Source: Trichaptum fuscoviolaceum (taxonomy: Eukaryota; Basidiomycota; Agaricomycetes; Hymenochaetales; Trichaptaceae). Taken from it: a stretch of DNA of 64,000 nucleotides. Of the stretch, positions 34,440 through 47,527 are shown in pieces (the stretch's first letter is position 1; each line of letters opens with the position of its first letter). Where the stretch lies: assembly GCA_910574455.1 (NCBI GenBank), contig CAJSYZ010000005.1, positions 186,001 through 250,000 on the forward strand, written 5' to 3'. The translations under genes were made by a program, and so were the position numbers. The notes below the pieces were generated by a model. It had not been told where the DNA came from and made no database searches. It worked only from the letters and a program-made list of their open reading frames with translations.

Positions 34440-36010
34440 GACTTTCTCTGTGTCCCACGTCAAGCTCGGTGTTTGGAACACTGTAGTCCTTTCTGACCTC
34501 CCTCGCCTAACTGACTCCGACTCCGGCATCTGCGATACCCCTCAAGCTAGCGCACCGCGTACATCCGTTGCCTCAGTCACGGTGATCCGCGCTTTCCCCT
34601 GCTTAGTGTCCTCAACCAAGCATGTGAATGCCCGTATCACACGTCAACCCCATGTTGCGCGCCCGAATGCAGTCAAAATCAAAATGAAGGACAACTTCGA
34701 TCCTCAGCTTACTTATGAGACTGCATGGACGCAGCAATATCTCACGGTTTTTGAATGCCTCGCTGAGCAATTCCGACGGGAAGATAGCCAGTGTCTGAAA
34801 CGGAGTCAGGGTCCAAATGAGTCCGGGGTTGAGAAGAATGATGGTCATAGTTCCAACTTCGGAAGGTCTGTCTGTCTTTCTTTCTTTCTCTCTTTCATTC
34901 AGACAATGCTGACATCCGAGTCTCGAGTCTCTGGGGCCCGGCGACACGGGATTCGGGACGGGACTCGGATTGGCTGAGTAACTTGGATGCTGTCTCGTGA
35001 GCTTCGACCCAGTGCTTGGCACTCTCCACGCAGCCAGCATCCATAGAGCCGTCTGTCCGACTCTGTCGCGCTCGCCCGGGCCTTCTTTGCACTCGGCCAT
35101 ACACGCACGCACGATCCACGTGCCATTCGTCTCTTCACCTTCACCTCCGCGGTCGCGGGCAGAATCTCAATGAGAATACACCTTACTTCCTCTCCTCTGT
35201 ATATCAGAGCTCTGATTCGCGGACATACAGCATTGAGCTGCGAGATCAGTCTCCCGCGCATGTCTATGTGCTTACAGCTTTGTACGTTCCCAGCCTTGGC
35301 CCTTCTCCGCGCATGTCTACCTGCATTCCTTCACTTCATCCACCAACCTCGAAACCACTATTCCGTTCAAAGAGGAGAGGTTTGCCGAGCACGGAGTTTG
35401 CGATGGGCTATAATCTCGAGGTGGAATTTGGGATGCGGACGGATGTACCAGTGGACGCGGGGGGTGGTATGAGAAGGTGCGATTATCAATTGCTTATTTC
35501 ATTTCTTATACTTTTATTTACTCAGGCAGCGGTGGTCAGCACTCTGCAGTCCTTGCTAGCCTCTGTCGGCCACTCAAGCTAGCGCAGCACACACAACCTT
35601 TGCCTCAGCGATCCTTACCTTTCCCTGCGCATGAGCCTAGTGTCCTCAATCTGGCGTGCATCGACTTCAAGTCGCCATCCAAGTCAACTCCACCCCTCAA
35701 CTTGAAGACTACTGTATGTATGCCGACGCCTCAAAACCTCATGCTTTTTCGCAACGCCTTGCTAAGTGATTTACGGGCAGCCATCAGAGACTCGGAGTAC
35801 CACTGACAAAATCAAGCCAGGTCGAAATACAGGGTGGAGAAGAATGGTCACAGTGCCCCTGCCGACTTCGAAGGTCCGTCCGTCCGTTCGTCTTTCTTTC
35901 TTTCCTTCTGACAACATTTACACGTCTCTGCCAGTGGGCGGTGTTCGTCTGAGTAACTTGAGATCTGTCTCGTGAGCTTTTGCAAATGCTTGTCAGCCTT
36001 TGAATCTCTG
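34440..36010. repeat. Two diverged direct repeats with a second SKT5 fragment
   Basis: The blocks 34440-35050 and 35525-36010 share many words in the same order: CACTGTAGTCCTT/CTCTGCAGTCCTT, CTCAAGCTAGCGCA, TTGCCTCAG, TAGTGTCCTCAA, GAGAAGAATGGTCA, and later CTGAGTAACTTG...TGTCTCGTGAGCTT. Just before the second block, at 35370-35480, is another small SKT5-like scrap (LPSTEFAMGYNLEVEFGMRT). So a unit consisting of SKT5 piece plus flank was duplicated in tandem and has since decayed. Confidence 0.65.
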
Positions 36011-36127
36011 TATACTGCCAGTGATCTACAGTATGAGTCTGCTACACGCTGAGACTGTGTCAGCCCTCCGATCTTCCCTGTCATTGTGCTCACACCTAGT
36101 CTGACTCTCTGATCATATTGCAATTTG

Positions 36128-36840
36128 CATCTCCTACTTGCATTACTTGCATCAGGCCGAGGCCTTATTCATTCATTGTGTGTGATTGCGGCCACCATAT
36201 AGAAGTCTTGTATTTATCAACAAGAGTCGGTCAGAGTCGGCTTGGGATACTTTGTGACTTTTTTGCCAAGGCTGAGGCTGCTCCTTGTTAGAGTCTGCCG
36301 CACCGTTTCCTCCATTACTAATGGGCTGGACCGGCGAACATCGTCGCCCCTTCCACGGTCCAAGTCACTCCACTGGGTGAGGGAAATGACCTTGTCAGCC
36401 AGCCCTTGCGGACCTTCTCCTATATACAAGAACCTGCTAGCTCTCATCTTTCACCTGTAGTCTCGACTCTCCGCAGACACCTTCTCTAATCATTGGCAGG
36501 CACTCTCTGCATCTCCTGCTTGCCATTACTTGTGTCAGGCCGAGGCCTTATTCACGATGTTTGATGTACCTGATAGACAGAAGTTTCCGTGTTCTTCGAC
36601 AAGCATCGGTCATCGGTTGTCGGTTGGAGTCGGCTTGGGATACTCTGTGCCAGTGCCAGTGGTTTTGCCGACGCTGCGCTTTCCTGCATTGTAGACTTGA
36701 CCCGTGGACGCCGTCGCCCCTTCAATGACCCTACTACTTACATAGTCAGTAAGGACCTTTTCAGCAACTTGCTCTCGCGCTGCACGCTTCCTCCCACGAG
36801 AATCTACCAGCTCTCATCTTTCTCACCTAATCATATGGAG
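36128..36840. repeat. Diverged tandem duplication of about 375 bp
   Basis: Segment 36128-36470 and segment 36505-36840 align along their length: TGCATCTCCT..TTGC, CAGGCCGAGGCCTTATTCA, GTCGGCTTGGGATACT, CGTCGCCCCTTC and TGACCTTGTCAGC/GGACCTTTTCAGC, in the same order. Non-coding. Confidence 0.65.
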
Positions 36841-37655
36841 GCCGGAAGCGTTCGGCGGATAGAAGAAGAGTAAGAACCAGAAAAGCCAAACAACGGAAGA
36901 AGATGGAGGCGGGAGAGGTGGATGGCTTGGAAGCGCCCGACGCGAAATAATTCAACCTGCAGGATGAGGAAGTCCGACTTCATTGCCGGAAATGCTGTGA
37001 GCAGTTCGGTGGAGAGGCCAATTCTGAGTGAACGCGAGCCGGTGGAGATGCCATGGATGTATGTAAATATGGATATTGAAAGCGATGTGGAAGAATATTC
37101 AAATATATAATGTACTCTCCTAGATCATACTCCTTATCTCCTTGCCAAACTCCTGAACCCGACTTCGCTGTCTTGTAGGTGCTGTATCTCCGATGGCATA
37201 CATTGATATATCTTTTGAAAAGAGCTATGCAGAACAATCTGAGTGTGTCTACTAGAAAGGAAATCAATTTCAGCAGGTTTTTGTACCCATATTACGATTA
37301 TCCCCATACAAATGCATGTGGAGAAGGCAAATATCTAGGTTCTGAATTGTGCCCTGTATGAGGTTGAGTAGAGCGGGCGTTTTATTCACGCTTATCGAGG
37401 GAGTGATATCCCTCAGATTAAAACAGTAGGATGCAATTAAATGCATCCATTGACCCGCGTTCCTGTCACTGGCATGAAGAAAGCTAGAACCATAGCATGC
37501 AACGTCGCTACATTCACAAGGAGGCAGACCAGTGGTTCCATCAAAGCAACCATATATTGACCGAGAATCTAAAATACAGAAAGAACACTTAAAACAACAA
37601 ACAAAACTATATTATCGTCAAGCACTCTCCAAGGTCCACATGTATTGATGGACAA
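36841..37655. other. Intergenic
   Basis: No exon or element end recognised. A 95-residue minus-strand frame at 36980-37267 shows no family resemblance. Confidence 0.4.
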
Positions 37656-38688
37656 TTAACGCCTGACTTCCTCAATTTCGTTCCCTTCGGCAGAGAATAC
37701 CGCCACCGTGTGTGGCTTCTCCAATTGTCCAGTTATTCTCCTCCAGAAGATCAAGAATGTACTGCCAATCCTCAGTGTCACTATTGTTATTGTTCCCGTA
37801 CAGCAGAACCTCCTCCAGGCGCGTATTTTGACAGAGCATGACATCAATTGAGGCGGTGGCCCACTCCGTAAATAACAAAGAATAACTTTTGACGTAGAGG
37901 CTTTTGAGGCGGGTGAAACCAACGATAATTCGATGCAGGGCTTCAAACCACTCGCTATACGATTCCCGAACGATATCGTCATACTCATACACCGTATCGC
38001 CAGAGCGTTCAATGTACACCCTTTTCACAGGACGGAACAGCTGGATGGCAACGACGGATGTCCAGAGACCAAAAATGGACTTCCGGATGGGATCAAGGAG
38101 GACATCCATCGAACCCTTATAATATGGATTTTCCGGTTCATGAGTGGGTCTTCCGATGAGAAAGACCCGGCCAAGTGCTTTCTGAGCTGGCCAGGTCCAG
38201 GTCCGATGAACAAGCGCCAGTGACTTGAAGATGTTGTCCTCCCAACTGGTGATTGGTCCCCAGAAACTGACTCGGATCATCTCTTTATTACTCAGAGACT
38301 CCTCGAACCATTTCTTGACGACGACCATCCTCTCCGCGTGAATAACATCCAGGACCTCGTACAGAACAAACTGGGGAAACCCTGCCTGCTTCGTATGCCC
38401 ATCTGCACCATGAGCCCGCTTGTGCACGACGGCCATCCGATCCTTCAGCCGGCTCTCTTCCACAATGTTGATCACGTCCACCGAGTCGCGTAGCGTTACT
38501 TGCTTGGAGTCGAAGTCCGGATGAGTGACCACGGAGAAGAAGAGGTCCATGAAACGGCACGGGACGTCGTGGAACAGCTGGAGGCTTGCGAGCATGGCGT
38601 CGGCCTGCGAAGGGAACGAGACATAGGCTGAGTTTGCCTCGTTGAATGCTCGTGAGCCGATGAAGGGCTGTTGCTGGCCTTCAGACAT
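37656..38688 (-). pseudogene. C-terminally truncated QPFID-family gene
   Basis: Starts at ATG 38688 (MSEGQQQPFIGSRAFNEANS) and follows the family through SLQLFHDVPCRFMDLFFSVV, GFPQFVLYEVLDVIHAERMV, LALVHRTWTWPAQKALGR and SIFGLWTSVVAIQLF to the LEEVLLYGNN block. After NNWT the frame shifts: family-like residues (VAVFSAEGNEIEEV) continue in the next frame and soon hit a stop at 37656. The C-terminal 200 residues are absent. The upstream methionine at 38811 would add 41 residues unlike other members and is not favoured. Confidence 0.75.
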
Positions 38689-38811
38689 GATGGAGAATGG
38701 TGTTGTTGTCGAGAGTGCAAGATGAGAGAGGGGAGAGAGGACCAGAACGTCGTTTGCTGAAGACACGAGCTGAGTGTGAATCCAAATGGTGTTTGAGTCA
38801 CTTTGACTCAT

Positions 38812-40326
38812 TCAAGTAGTGCTATAATTAGTATCATCTCGAAGTGAACTCAGGCTCCGATTGGAAGCCGAGTGCAATACTACTAGTAGTAGTAAGAAAA
38901 GCAACCAGTGTATAATTTTGAAAAGAGATACTAACAGATCGGCAGACGCGAGCGCTTATCGGATTTAAGAAATGGTGAAGGTGATGTTCCTTCTAGCGCG
39001 GTGCAATGTGCGTGGTGCTCTGCAAAGTGGCCTAGGGTGAGGCGGGATTGAAAATGAAGCTGACGACCCTCGCGAACTTGAATGGGTAGCGCTCTGCCAA
39101 CGCCGTGATTGTACCATCACCAGTGAACAGAGGCGATACCGACATCGCGCGCTCTTGTGCTCGAACTTAGCGGTGAGGGAACTTGAATGGAGGCACGCGC
39201 GGTACGATACTACCAGATGATTTTGAACGTGATGTTGAGTCGATTCCTTCTGCAAGTGATAAGACTGCCTGCGCAGGTGCGGGAGGATTCGAGCCTGCTC
39301 GTCTGTGCTGGTAAGCCTGATTTCAAGTTGACGTATCTTCCCCTCCGCATTCAATTGTGTCGTCGCCGCTTGCACCATTGCCATGCGAAGCGTGCACCAA
39401 GAGTCAGACCAAGCAAAAGGACTCCGAAGAACGCAGCGCAGGTTTCTCCTGTACGAAAATCAACTTACCTAATAATAAATGCATTGATCAAGATAGGGCT
39501 AAGAATAGCTAGTACATATTTGGGGTGGGTCGTGGCCGTCGACTGGTTTGGAATATCAATATGAGCGTCGGCGCTGCGCCCATCATCGAGGAGACCGTGA
39601 CTGCCAGCGTCGAGAACACTTTCAATTTCTAATCAAACATGCCTGGGGCCCAACAAACGTGTCTTGAGATTGATTCGGAGGGTCTGATACGCGACGGGGC
39701 GTAGTCGAGGGGCACTGATGCCAGATCACTAATTATACCTCGCTAGACTTATCATCTCGCCTACTTATTAAATAAACCCCGGCTACCCAAGAACGTATGT
39801 TACGAGTTTAAGGAGGACTCGGAAGCTTTCCGGGGAACTCGGACCCGTGTCTCCAGTACACTTGAACACTGCGCTGGTAATTCGTGTTGTGCATGTCGGG
39901 CAAAGGGGTCACGGGCAATGTAACAAGACAGGGTGGTAGGACACCGGTTTATACGATAATCAGCAAGATCAATGCACAGTTGCTGAGCAGTTTTCTGGGC
40001 ATAGGCGGTAATGCAGTGTATCTGAAGCATCCGGCGCGCGCAAGGGCAGAGGCTGAGCAGGCCACCGTGCTGCGGGCGGACCAGCCGTGTAACCTCTAGG
40101 GTTGTAATAGCCCAAATTGGGATACAATTATAAGTGATAAGACCCAAAGTGGATAGATCTGATGTGATATTCTCACGATAACCTAGCGATGGCGGTGTAA
40201 GAGGACTGTTGAGATGTCATGGCGTAGATGGTACTTAGTATTCGCAAACAGTGAGGAGGGATAGACGACCATCACTCTCTCAGTTCTCCCACGTCTCCAC
40301 GAACGTGACGACTAGCTATTGCAGCA
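38812..40326. other. Intergenic
   Basis: Frames of 115-139 residues occur on both strands (38965-39384, 39800-40147) but none resembles a family I know. A CT-rich leader precedes the SKT5-like ATG at 40327. Confidence 0.4.
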
Positions 40327-43300
40327 ATGGCTGCCCTCCGCCCGCCTGTCCCTCCTCGCCCTCACTCCTCTCAGGCCAACCCCCACGACGTCGGCGCACC
40401 CCCGCCCATCCCGCCGCTCCCGCCCAACTTCAGGCCTGACCTCGAAGCCGACAACGAGGCCCGATATTCTTACGGCGGCTACGACTCAGTCAGCGCGCCA
40501 CCCCCACCGCCCGCACCAGGTTTCTACCCACCGCCGCCGCAGATTGCGCTGGACGCAGGCTCCGCTCCTCACTACGCTGACCCGCTCGTGGCACCGCGAC
40601 CACAGAGACTAACACCAGACGTTCCTGCCGATGTGAGTGTTCTTGCACGTTTCATCATCATTCTTCTCTCTTCTTCGGCTTGGATATGGGTCGGATTTGG
40701 GTTCTGGGTAGAAGGTTCTACGTCGTCGTTTGGGCGATCGAAAGATCAGAAGCTCGTCACTGCTCGAAGGCGCCATCGCAAATATCGACGACATTGGCCG
40801 TCACGATCCATCTCTTGGTCCTAATGAACTCAACAGTATTGATGTATACGCCAGTCGAGTGGATGATCATATTAGTGCACTAAGGGTGTGAGTCGTCATA
40901 TGCATGAAAGCTGCATGCCGAGAACTAGCACGGCGCTCGTCTTGTGTGGCTTATTTTTGATTTTGATTTTGTTTGGTTCTTGGATGGTCATATTCGTTTG
41001 GGGATTCAAAGATCAGCGAGATCAGCAGCTTGTTCTAATTGCTAGACTTAAGCGTTTATCTGTTGGGCAATGCCTAGCACCTTTGACGGCACGCTGAGAC
41101 AGTATGTGGAATGGCCAAATGGCCCGTGTTACGCGCAGTAAGCTTGCGTCTCTTGAGACGTTCTGTCTAGCGATGGGAATTTGTGGTTGGGAAGTAGGGC
41201 ATTCGTGCTTCGTGTTGCAAATACCGTGTCAGCGATGCGCATATACATAGGATGGAAGGACGCGATTCTTGCTCTTGTCTACCTTCGTTCCCTCCTTCCT
41301 CCATCCCCACACCGTTAAGCTACACCCGAAATCGTTTCTTTCACTCATTTCTAATTTCGTGAGTTTCGCCATTCGGGTCTCATTTTAATCTACCGAATAT
41401 CTTCTCGTTCTACATTATTTCGCTTTGTTTTGAGTTACCTTTTGGTGGAAAGTTGGATCTCTTCATTTGCCGATATAAGATCAGAGGCTCGTCTGGGATG
41501 CTGGTTTGACCGTTTGTTGTGCGCGCACTCAGCGCTCATTGTTCCCTCTTTCCTCTTTTCTCGCACCTTCTGACTGGCACTTGTCCGTGATGCGCGCGCC
41601 TGATGGCGCCATGCCTTTCGATTCCGCGCCTGACCGAATGCTATTCTACCACCCCGGGACGTAAGACTTTTGTACGTTCATTGATGCTGCCGTCGGGTAC
41701 ATCAGTAGAATAAACATATGGAGGCGGCTATCACGCCTCGATTTGCGCGTCTGCCTAGCTGCCGACAATGTGCTCCACATTTTGTCCGGCCTCCTTCGCA
41801 TATTTTTTTCGTGATGAAACGAACAACAGGCTGACCCACGCGGTTTGATTCTTAAAGATGGCACGTACACTTGACGAACAAATTTACACCAGCCAGCAGA
41901 CCCAGTCTCCTCCACACTTCCACCAACACCGACTCACTACTCCACAACCTCCGCCGCTTCCATATCAGCAGCAGGGACAGGGAGGGTACAATCCAGGCGG
42001 GTTCATGTTCCGTGCGCCGTCTACGGGACCTGGGATGCAACAGCAACAACAACAGTATCAAGGCGGGCCAGTTCCTGCGCCTCCACCGCCGCCTGGAGCA
42101 GGATGGGCAAGTCCGCCGCTACCGACGCCTCAGAGGCCGGGTATGGAGGGCGGGGCGTTCCCGGGAAGGACAAGCAGCTTGACGGCGACGATGGCAGGAA
42201 TGAGTCTAGGGCCTGGTGCGAATGGGAGTGTGGGTCAAGCACCGAGGGTACAGAGCATGTACGCTACAGTGAACACGACCGAGCCGCTGCCGTTACCTGG
42301 GGGCGGGTCGCCTCCACGCCAGCGGTATTCTCCTCCTGCAGGTCCCTCAGCTTCATCGTCAAACGGCCAGCCAAGCTTGACCGCCCCCTTGCCCACCGTC
42401 GCTTCTCTTCAAGCTGCCCTCCCCGCCATCCAAAATCCCAATGCCGACCCACAAAGCAAGGTCGCATGGTGTCGGGACGTCCTGCAGCTCGTCAACCGCG
42501 TGACTGTCGCATCTAACCCATCCCCTAACGCAAGCGCGAGCGCGGCAAGCGGCACAGGAACCGACCTCCCCACAGGGCCTGCACGCATTGCAGACCCTGC
42601 GCTCGCGCGTCTCGCAGACATCGCTGTACCGCTCATCATACAACTCTCCTCCCCACCCTCTACCTCGGGCACGAAGCTGCCGCCCTACGCCTCCGAAGCA
42701 CTTTACCTGCGCGCCTCACTAAGCGCATCGGGCGCCTTCCCCACACACCTTCCGCCCAACCCACGTGTTGCGTTCCGTGAGTTCGAGTCCGCCGCACGCG
42801 CTGGGCACCACGCATCTTGGTTCCGGCTCGGGCGCGACTACGAGACATTCGGGGACGAGGCGCATGCGCGGGAGTGCTTCGAGCGCGGCGTGCGGCATAA
42901 CGTTGAGAGCTGTGTGTACCGCATGGGCATGGCGCACCTTATGGGCCAGCTCGGTCTCCCCGCGTCGCCTGCGCAGGCCGTCCCGCTTCTTCACAAGGCG
43001 GCGACTTTAGCGAGCGTGGCCGTCCCGCAACCTGCGTACGTCTATGCGCTGTTGCTCTTAAACGACTTCAACCACGTCGCGATCCCGCCTTCGCTGTTTG
43101 CGCCGCTGCTCCCGCCCGGAGCGACACCGGAGAGCGAGGCAAGGAAGCACCTTGAGCGTGCTGCCTACCTCAACTTCGCCCCGGCGCAATACAAGCTCGG
43201 ACATGCGTACGAGTTCGCAACGCCGCCGTACCCATTCGACGCACTATTGTCGGTGCAGTACTATTCGTTGGCGAGCCAGCAGGGCGAGAGTGAGGCGGAT

Positions 43301-44370
43301 ATGGCGCTGAGCAAGTGGTTTTTGTGTGGTGCGGAAGGGAGCTTTGAGAAGGACGAGGGGCTGGCGTATACGTTTGCGGAGAAGGCGGCGAGGAAGGGCT
43401 TGCCAAGCGCGGAATTCGCGATGGGTTATTATTTCGAGGTGGGGATTGGAACGCGGAAGGACGTGGACAAGGCGCGCGGGTGGTATGAGAAGGTGCGTGT
43501 GATTATTCAGTCGTCTCTTCGTCTCTTACAATTTTCTTTGTTCAGGCTGCAGCACACGGAAACGCAGACGCGTCCGATCGTCTGAAGGCGCTGTCGCAGT
43601 CGTCGCCTCAGGCGCTCTCACGGCAACAGCACGAATCGCTGGCGGACACAACGCTCGTGCGGAAGCGCACGCAGGCGAAACAGCGGTCGGATGCTGGTGG
43701 GTTGCCGAGTGGGCCGGGAAGGAGGCAAGCGCAGGACGCGACGCAGGTGGTGGAGGTGATACGGAGGAACTCGTTGATGTATCAGCAGCAGGCGCAGTCG
43801 GGTCCGGGTGGACAGGGAGGGGGAGGAGGCCCGCCACCGAGTGCGTTCAACCCGCCGAGGAAGGCGTCGATTGGGCAAGGATTACCTATGGGTCCCGGAC
43901 CTCAACAGCAACAACAGCAACAGCAAAGACCGCCTGGCGCTGCAGGGGCCGGATTACCATACCCTCAACAACAACAGCAGCAGCAGCAGCAGTTGCAGCC
44001 ACAACCCGTAATGCAGAATCCCAATCCGACTGCTCAGCGCTTCCAAGACCGTCACCGCTACACACTTTCGGATGCCGGGCCCATTGAGGGCGCAGTCCCC
44101 GTTTCCGGCAGCGGTGGGCGGACACAGAGCCCATCAAGACCCGGTGGGGGCGTCGGGCGCGGGGGCGGGCGGATCGTTTCTGGTGGTACGGGGGCGGGCT
44201 CGCCGAAGTTTGGCAGCCCGCGCATGGGGGATGCGCCGTTGCCCAATTCCGCGCAATCAGGTCAGAGCCAAGGCCAAGGGCAGAGTCAGGGAGGGGTGAA
44301 GTACAACACGTTCGCGGAGATGGGCTTCCAGTCGACGAAGCTGGAGGAAAAGGAGTGTGTCGTTATGTAA
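40327..44370 (+). CDS. SKT5/CHS4-like chitin synthase activator with Sel1 repeats
   Basis: N-terminal exons 40327-40633 (MAALRPPVPPRPHSSQANPH, ending LTPDVPAD) and about 40736-40886 (SSSLLEGAIANIDDIGRHDP) appear to join the main exon 41858-43492 and last exon 43546-44370, which is separated by a 53-nt intron. The region from about 42750 to 43540 holds six to seven Sel1-like repeats (AARAGHHASWFRLGRDYETF; AARKGLPSAEFAMGYYFEVG). Pro/Gln-rich flanks follow, with poly-Q runs near 43905 and 43968. The last four residues, CVVM, are a farnesylation CaaX box, as in yeast Skt5. Such proteins recruit and activate class IV chitin synthase at the membrane. The intron of about 970 nt between the 5' exons and 41858 is unusually long; a missed exon or a separate start at 41858 is possible. 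Confidence 0.75.
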
Positions 44371-44859
44371 AGAGTGCCTTTTTTGCTGTATAACTCAATG
44401 GTTTCTTTTTCTTTTTCTTGGACATTCGTTCGTATATCCCTATTTATTCACTTTGCGTTTGATTTTTGTTTTCTGCTTCTCAGTTTGTTTTTTGCTAAAG
44501 ATTGCCTTGACATATATAGAATACTCATGAGTCCATGACTACTTAGTAGCATACACCATACACCACATCGTTCTTATACCACTCGCGTTATACATATTTT
44601 GATTTCTTGCATGGATCTTCGTCAACTTCGAGTTGCACATCACACTCGAATCTCTCCTATTTATCTAACCAATGCCTCGCTTGATTTGATTTTGTGTCCT
44701 GTGCGTGCTGTACTATGCTTTGTATGACTGTGCAGTATAGACTTGCAAAGTTCAAGCTACTTTTCGGAATGGATATTATGTGGATACTATTACATAATAC
44801 ACTATGGCCATCGAGTTCAAAGCCAGTTGAGTCCGAGACTTTTCATCACTTTCACTACT
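44371..44859. other. Intergenic, promoter of a QPFID-family gene
   Basis: T-rich downstream region of the SKT5-like gene, then the leader of the gene at 44860. No exon recognised. Confidence 0.4.
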
Positions 44860-46967
44860 ATGTCTCTACACGATCCTCAGCCGTTCATGGACTCTCTGGC
44901 ATTCAACAAGTCTACAAATGTGTATGTGCCGTTTCAAACGGATTCAGATGCGATGCTCGCCAGCTTGCAGCTGTTTCACGACGTCCCGTGTCGCTTCATG
45001 GACCTTTTCTTCGCTGTGGTCACTCATCCGGACTTTGACCCCAGGCAGGTGACGCTGCGTAACTCGACGGACATGATCAAGGTCGTTGAGGAGACTCGAT
45101 TGAAGGATAGGATGGCCGTTGTACACGAGAGGTCTGCGAACAGGAATGATCGCGTTGCGCATGCAAGATTTCCGCACTTCGTTCTTTATGAGGTTCTGGA
45201 CATCATTCATGCTAAACGGATGGATAAAAGAAAATCGCGTTACTACTGGATTAATGACAAACAACATGCTCTCTTATCGAACATAAGCCTTGTCCACCGA
45301 TCCTGGACGCTTCCAGCTCAAAATGTGCTTGGTCGGATCCTATATCTCCGTAAAACAATGAATAACACAGACAACACAGAATTTCTCCATAGCCCGGTGA
45401 AAATGAGTATTTTTGGCCCGTGGACGTGCTGTCTTGCCATGGTGTTCTCCGGTTCGGGGTATGACAGACATGACAATGAGAACGATGATGATGACGAATC
45501 CGGGAGCGAGCCTGAGGCTGGCCCGGGCAGTGGCTCAAACGATGATTTCGAATACTTCGCGCTGCGATTTGAACTGCTCCGCCGCCTTCTCCTTACCTTC
45601 ACAAACCTCAAATGCATCTACATTGCAAGCATTCGCTCCTTCCCGCTTTATACGAGGTTTTTTACCCCCATAATAGCCGACCTTATGCAACAAAACAAGC
45701 AGCTGGAAACCCTTTTTCTGTACAATAACCATTCTCAAGAGCCCTGTGATCCATTTATCCTTGATGCTATTGCCAACAATGAAAATCTGACGGAAACCAT
45801 CCGGACTCTGAACATCATTGGACCTGTTTTTCATACCTGTGACGAAAACCAGTCGTGGAAGACAGCCTTTAAAGGTCTACGCCACTTGAAGATAGAAAAC
45901 CCCGCACCCTATGGGTGTCGACTCACGTCACCGGTGACAATTTTATCAATCCTTTCGACACATTCATATCCTCATCTCACCTCTCTGAGCATGGTTTATA
46001 CCTCGCCTCGCCAAGAGCCTGAGTTATGTCAAGACCCGTGTCCGGAATAGGACAGGAAAGGGTCTGGAGCCCAAATTAGGAAACCGGCAGTGAGATGCCG
46101 GATCCTGATCGTCAAGATCGACGAGTGATGTCGAGCAAGGCGAGTTCGAGTTTGCGAGGATAGTTACTAGAGTAGGACGAGGACGACGAGTAGATTGTGG
46201 GGAATCAACCTGTGTTGCTAGTACGAGAGATTCTGTACCAGAATCTCTCAATTTAAATACATGTCTGTATCTACATTGTCTAAGACATACTAGCGGTCCG
46301 TTATTGTGAAACAAAGAGATACGGAGTGTATGAACACATCCGTTCGTACAATTTATATCTCAGAGACGATCCTTCATAGGATCGTCTTAGATCTACATCA
46401 TAGGAGAAAAAGAAGAAGGAAAAGCTTCCGAGAGGTTTTGGAAGCCATATATCCGGCAAGTACCGCGTGTGAACTTGGTCTCGGAATGGAGACCACTCCG
46501 TGGGAATGGTCCCGTGACTTGGGTACCATTACAAGTTAGAACTCACAGCTGAACAATGGGCCACGGCATTCGGACAGCTCTCTACATTGGACATCGACGA
46601 TAGACGTGCAGATCGATGGATCAAAAGAACTCCTCACTGCCCCAATCTAAAAGACCTAACTCTACAATGCCACTCATTCGACTGGTACCACCTTTCGCCC
46701 GAAAGCTTGAGTTGCCTTCCGTCTACGATCGAAAAATTAAAACTTGCAGTCGGGCACACGGATGAAATTTTACATGAGTGGAGGGAACACTTTTCAGCAG
46801 CTTTTCGTGCCAATAACTTTCCGGTATTACAAGAGCTTTCCATAATTATCGAAGTCAGTCATTGGAATACTGACGCTAAAACCGCTGTTGCACATTTTCA
46901 TAATGCTATGGGTACCATTTGCATGAATGCGGGTGTCAGATACAATGCTCTATACTATCATGGATAG
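44860..46967 (+). pseudogene. QPFID-family gene split by a solo LTR
   Basis: Begins MSLHDPQPFMDSLAFNKSTN and keeps the family blocks SLQLFHDVPCRFMDLFFAVV, LVHRSWTLPAQNVLGRILYL and SIFGPWTCCLAMVFS, with an acidic insert (NENDDDDESGSEPEAG) not seen in its relatives. The frame is interrupted at 46026 by a 507-bp solo LTR and resumes at 46534 with ELTAEQWATAFGQLSTLDID, ending MNAGVRYNALYYHG at 46967. Excising the LTR plus one 5-bp TSD gives an uninterrupted frame of about 530 residues. In the present state translation ends inside the LTR at 46050. Confidence 0.8.
46027..46533. mobile_element. 507-bp solo LTR
   Basis: Starts TGTCAAGACCCG and ends CCATTACA (5'-TG...CA-3'), flanked by 5-bp direct repeats AGTTA at 46022-46026 and 46534-46538. 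No internal retrotransposon sequence is present, so the element was lost by LTR-LTR recombination. A perfect GATCCT..AGGATC hairpin lies near 46370. Confidence 0.85.
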
Positions 46968-47527
46968 ATATTGTGTACCAATAGTTACTAACCATTTGCA
47001 ACCATTCCATTCTCCATTGCGCACAATCCACTTTTGAATACGGAATACTTTTCTTGACTTATTGTTAACCTGCCAGGCACCTCAGCTCATAAGATGCATC
47101 GCATTCTGTCATGACAGTGTATCCGATTCATTTCCTTATTTGGACTTGTATCCGATTCAATACCATATTTGGAAGAATGTTCTCATAGTTATTTCAGGTG
47201 TCAATAGATATGTACATGAATAGTACATAGTATGTAGTACAGTACAGCAAGTAGATTTCAATAAAATTGTGTCGTAAAAGAAAAAGGAAATAAAGAAATG
47301 AAATAAAGTTGTAGTAGCATGTAAGGAAAAGAAAAGGAGAGTTAAATTAGTTTAAGATTAGAGTTGAGACATATATATCAGTTACTTAACTGAAATTGGA
47401 TTCAGAGCTGGAATCGGATGCATGACTTGTATCTGATGCATGGATTGTATCGCATGTTTGAATACTACTGAATATTAGTTGACAGCTCTAAAATAGAGCA
47501 GAGACAAGACTTACATTTGTAGGAAGG

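Noticed and set aside
40888..41857. Separate small genes in the long SKT5 intron
   Set aside because: Frames at 40888-41097 and 41646-41915 show no family resemblance or good splice context; the stretch may be a long intron or an internal promoter.
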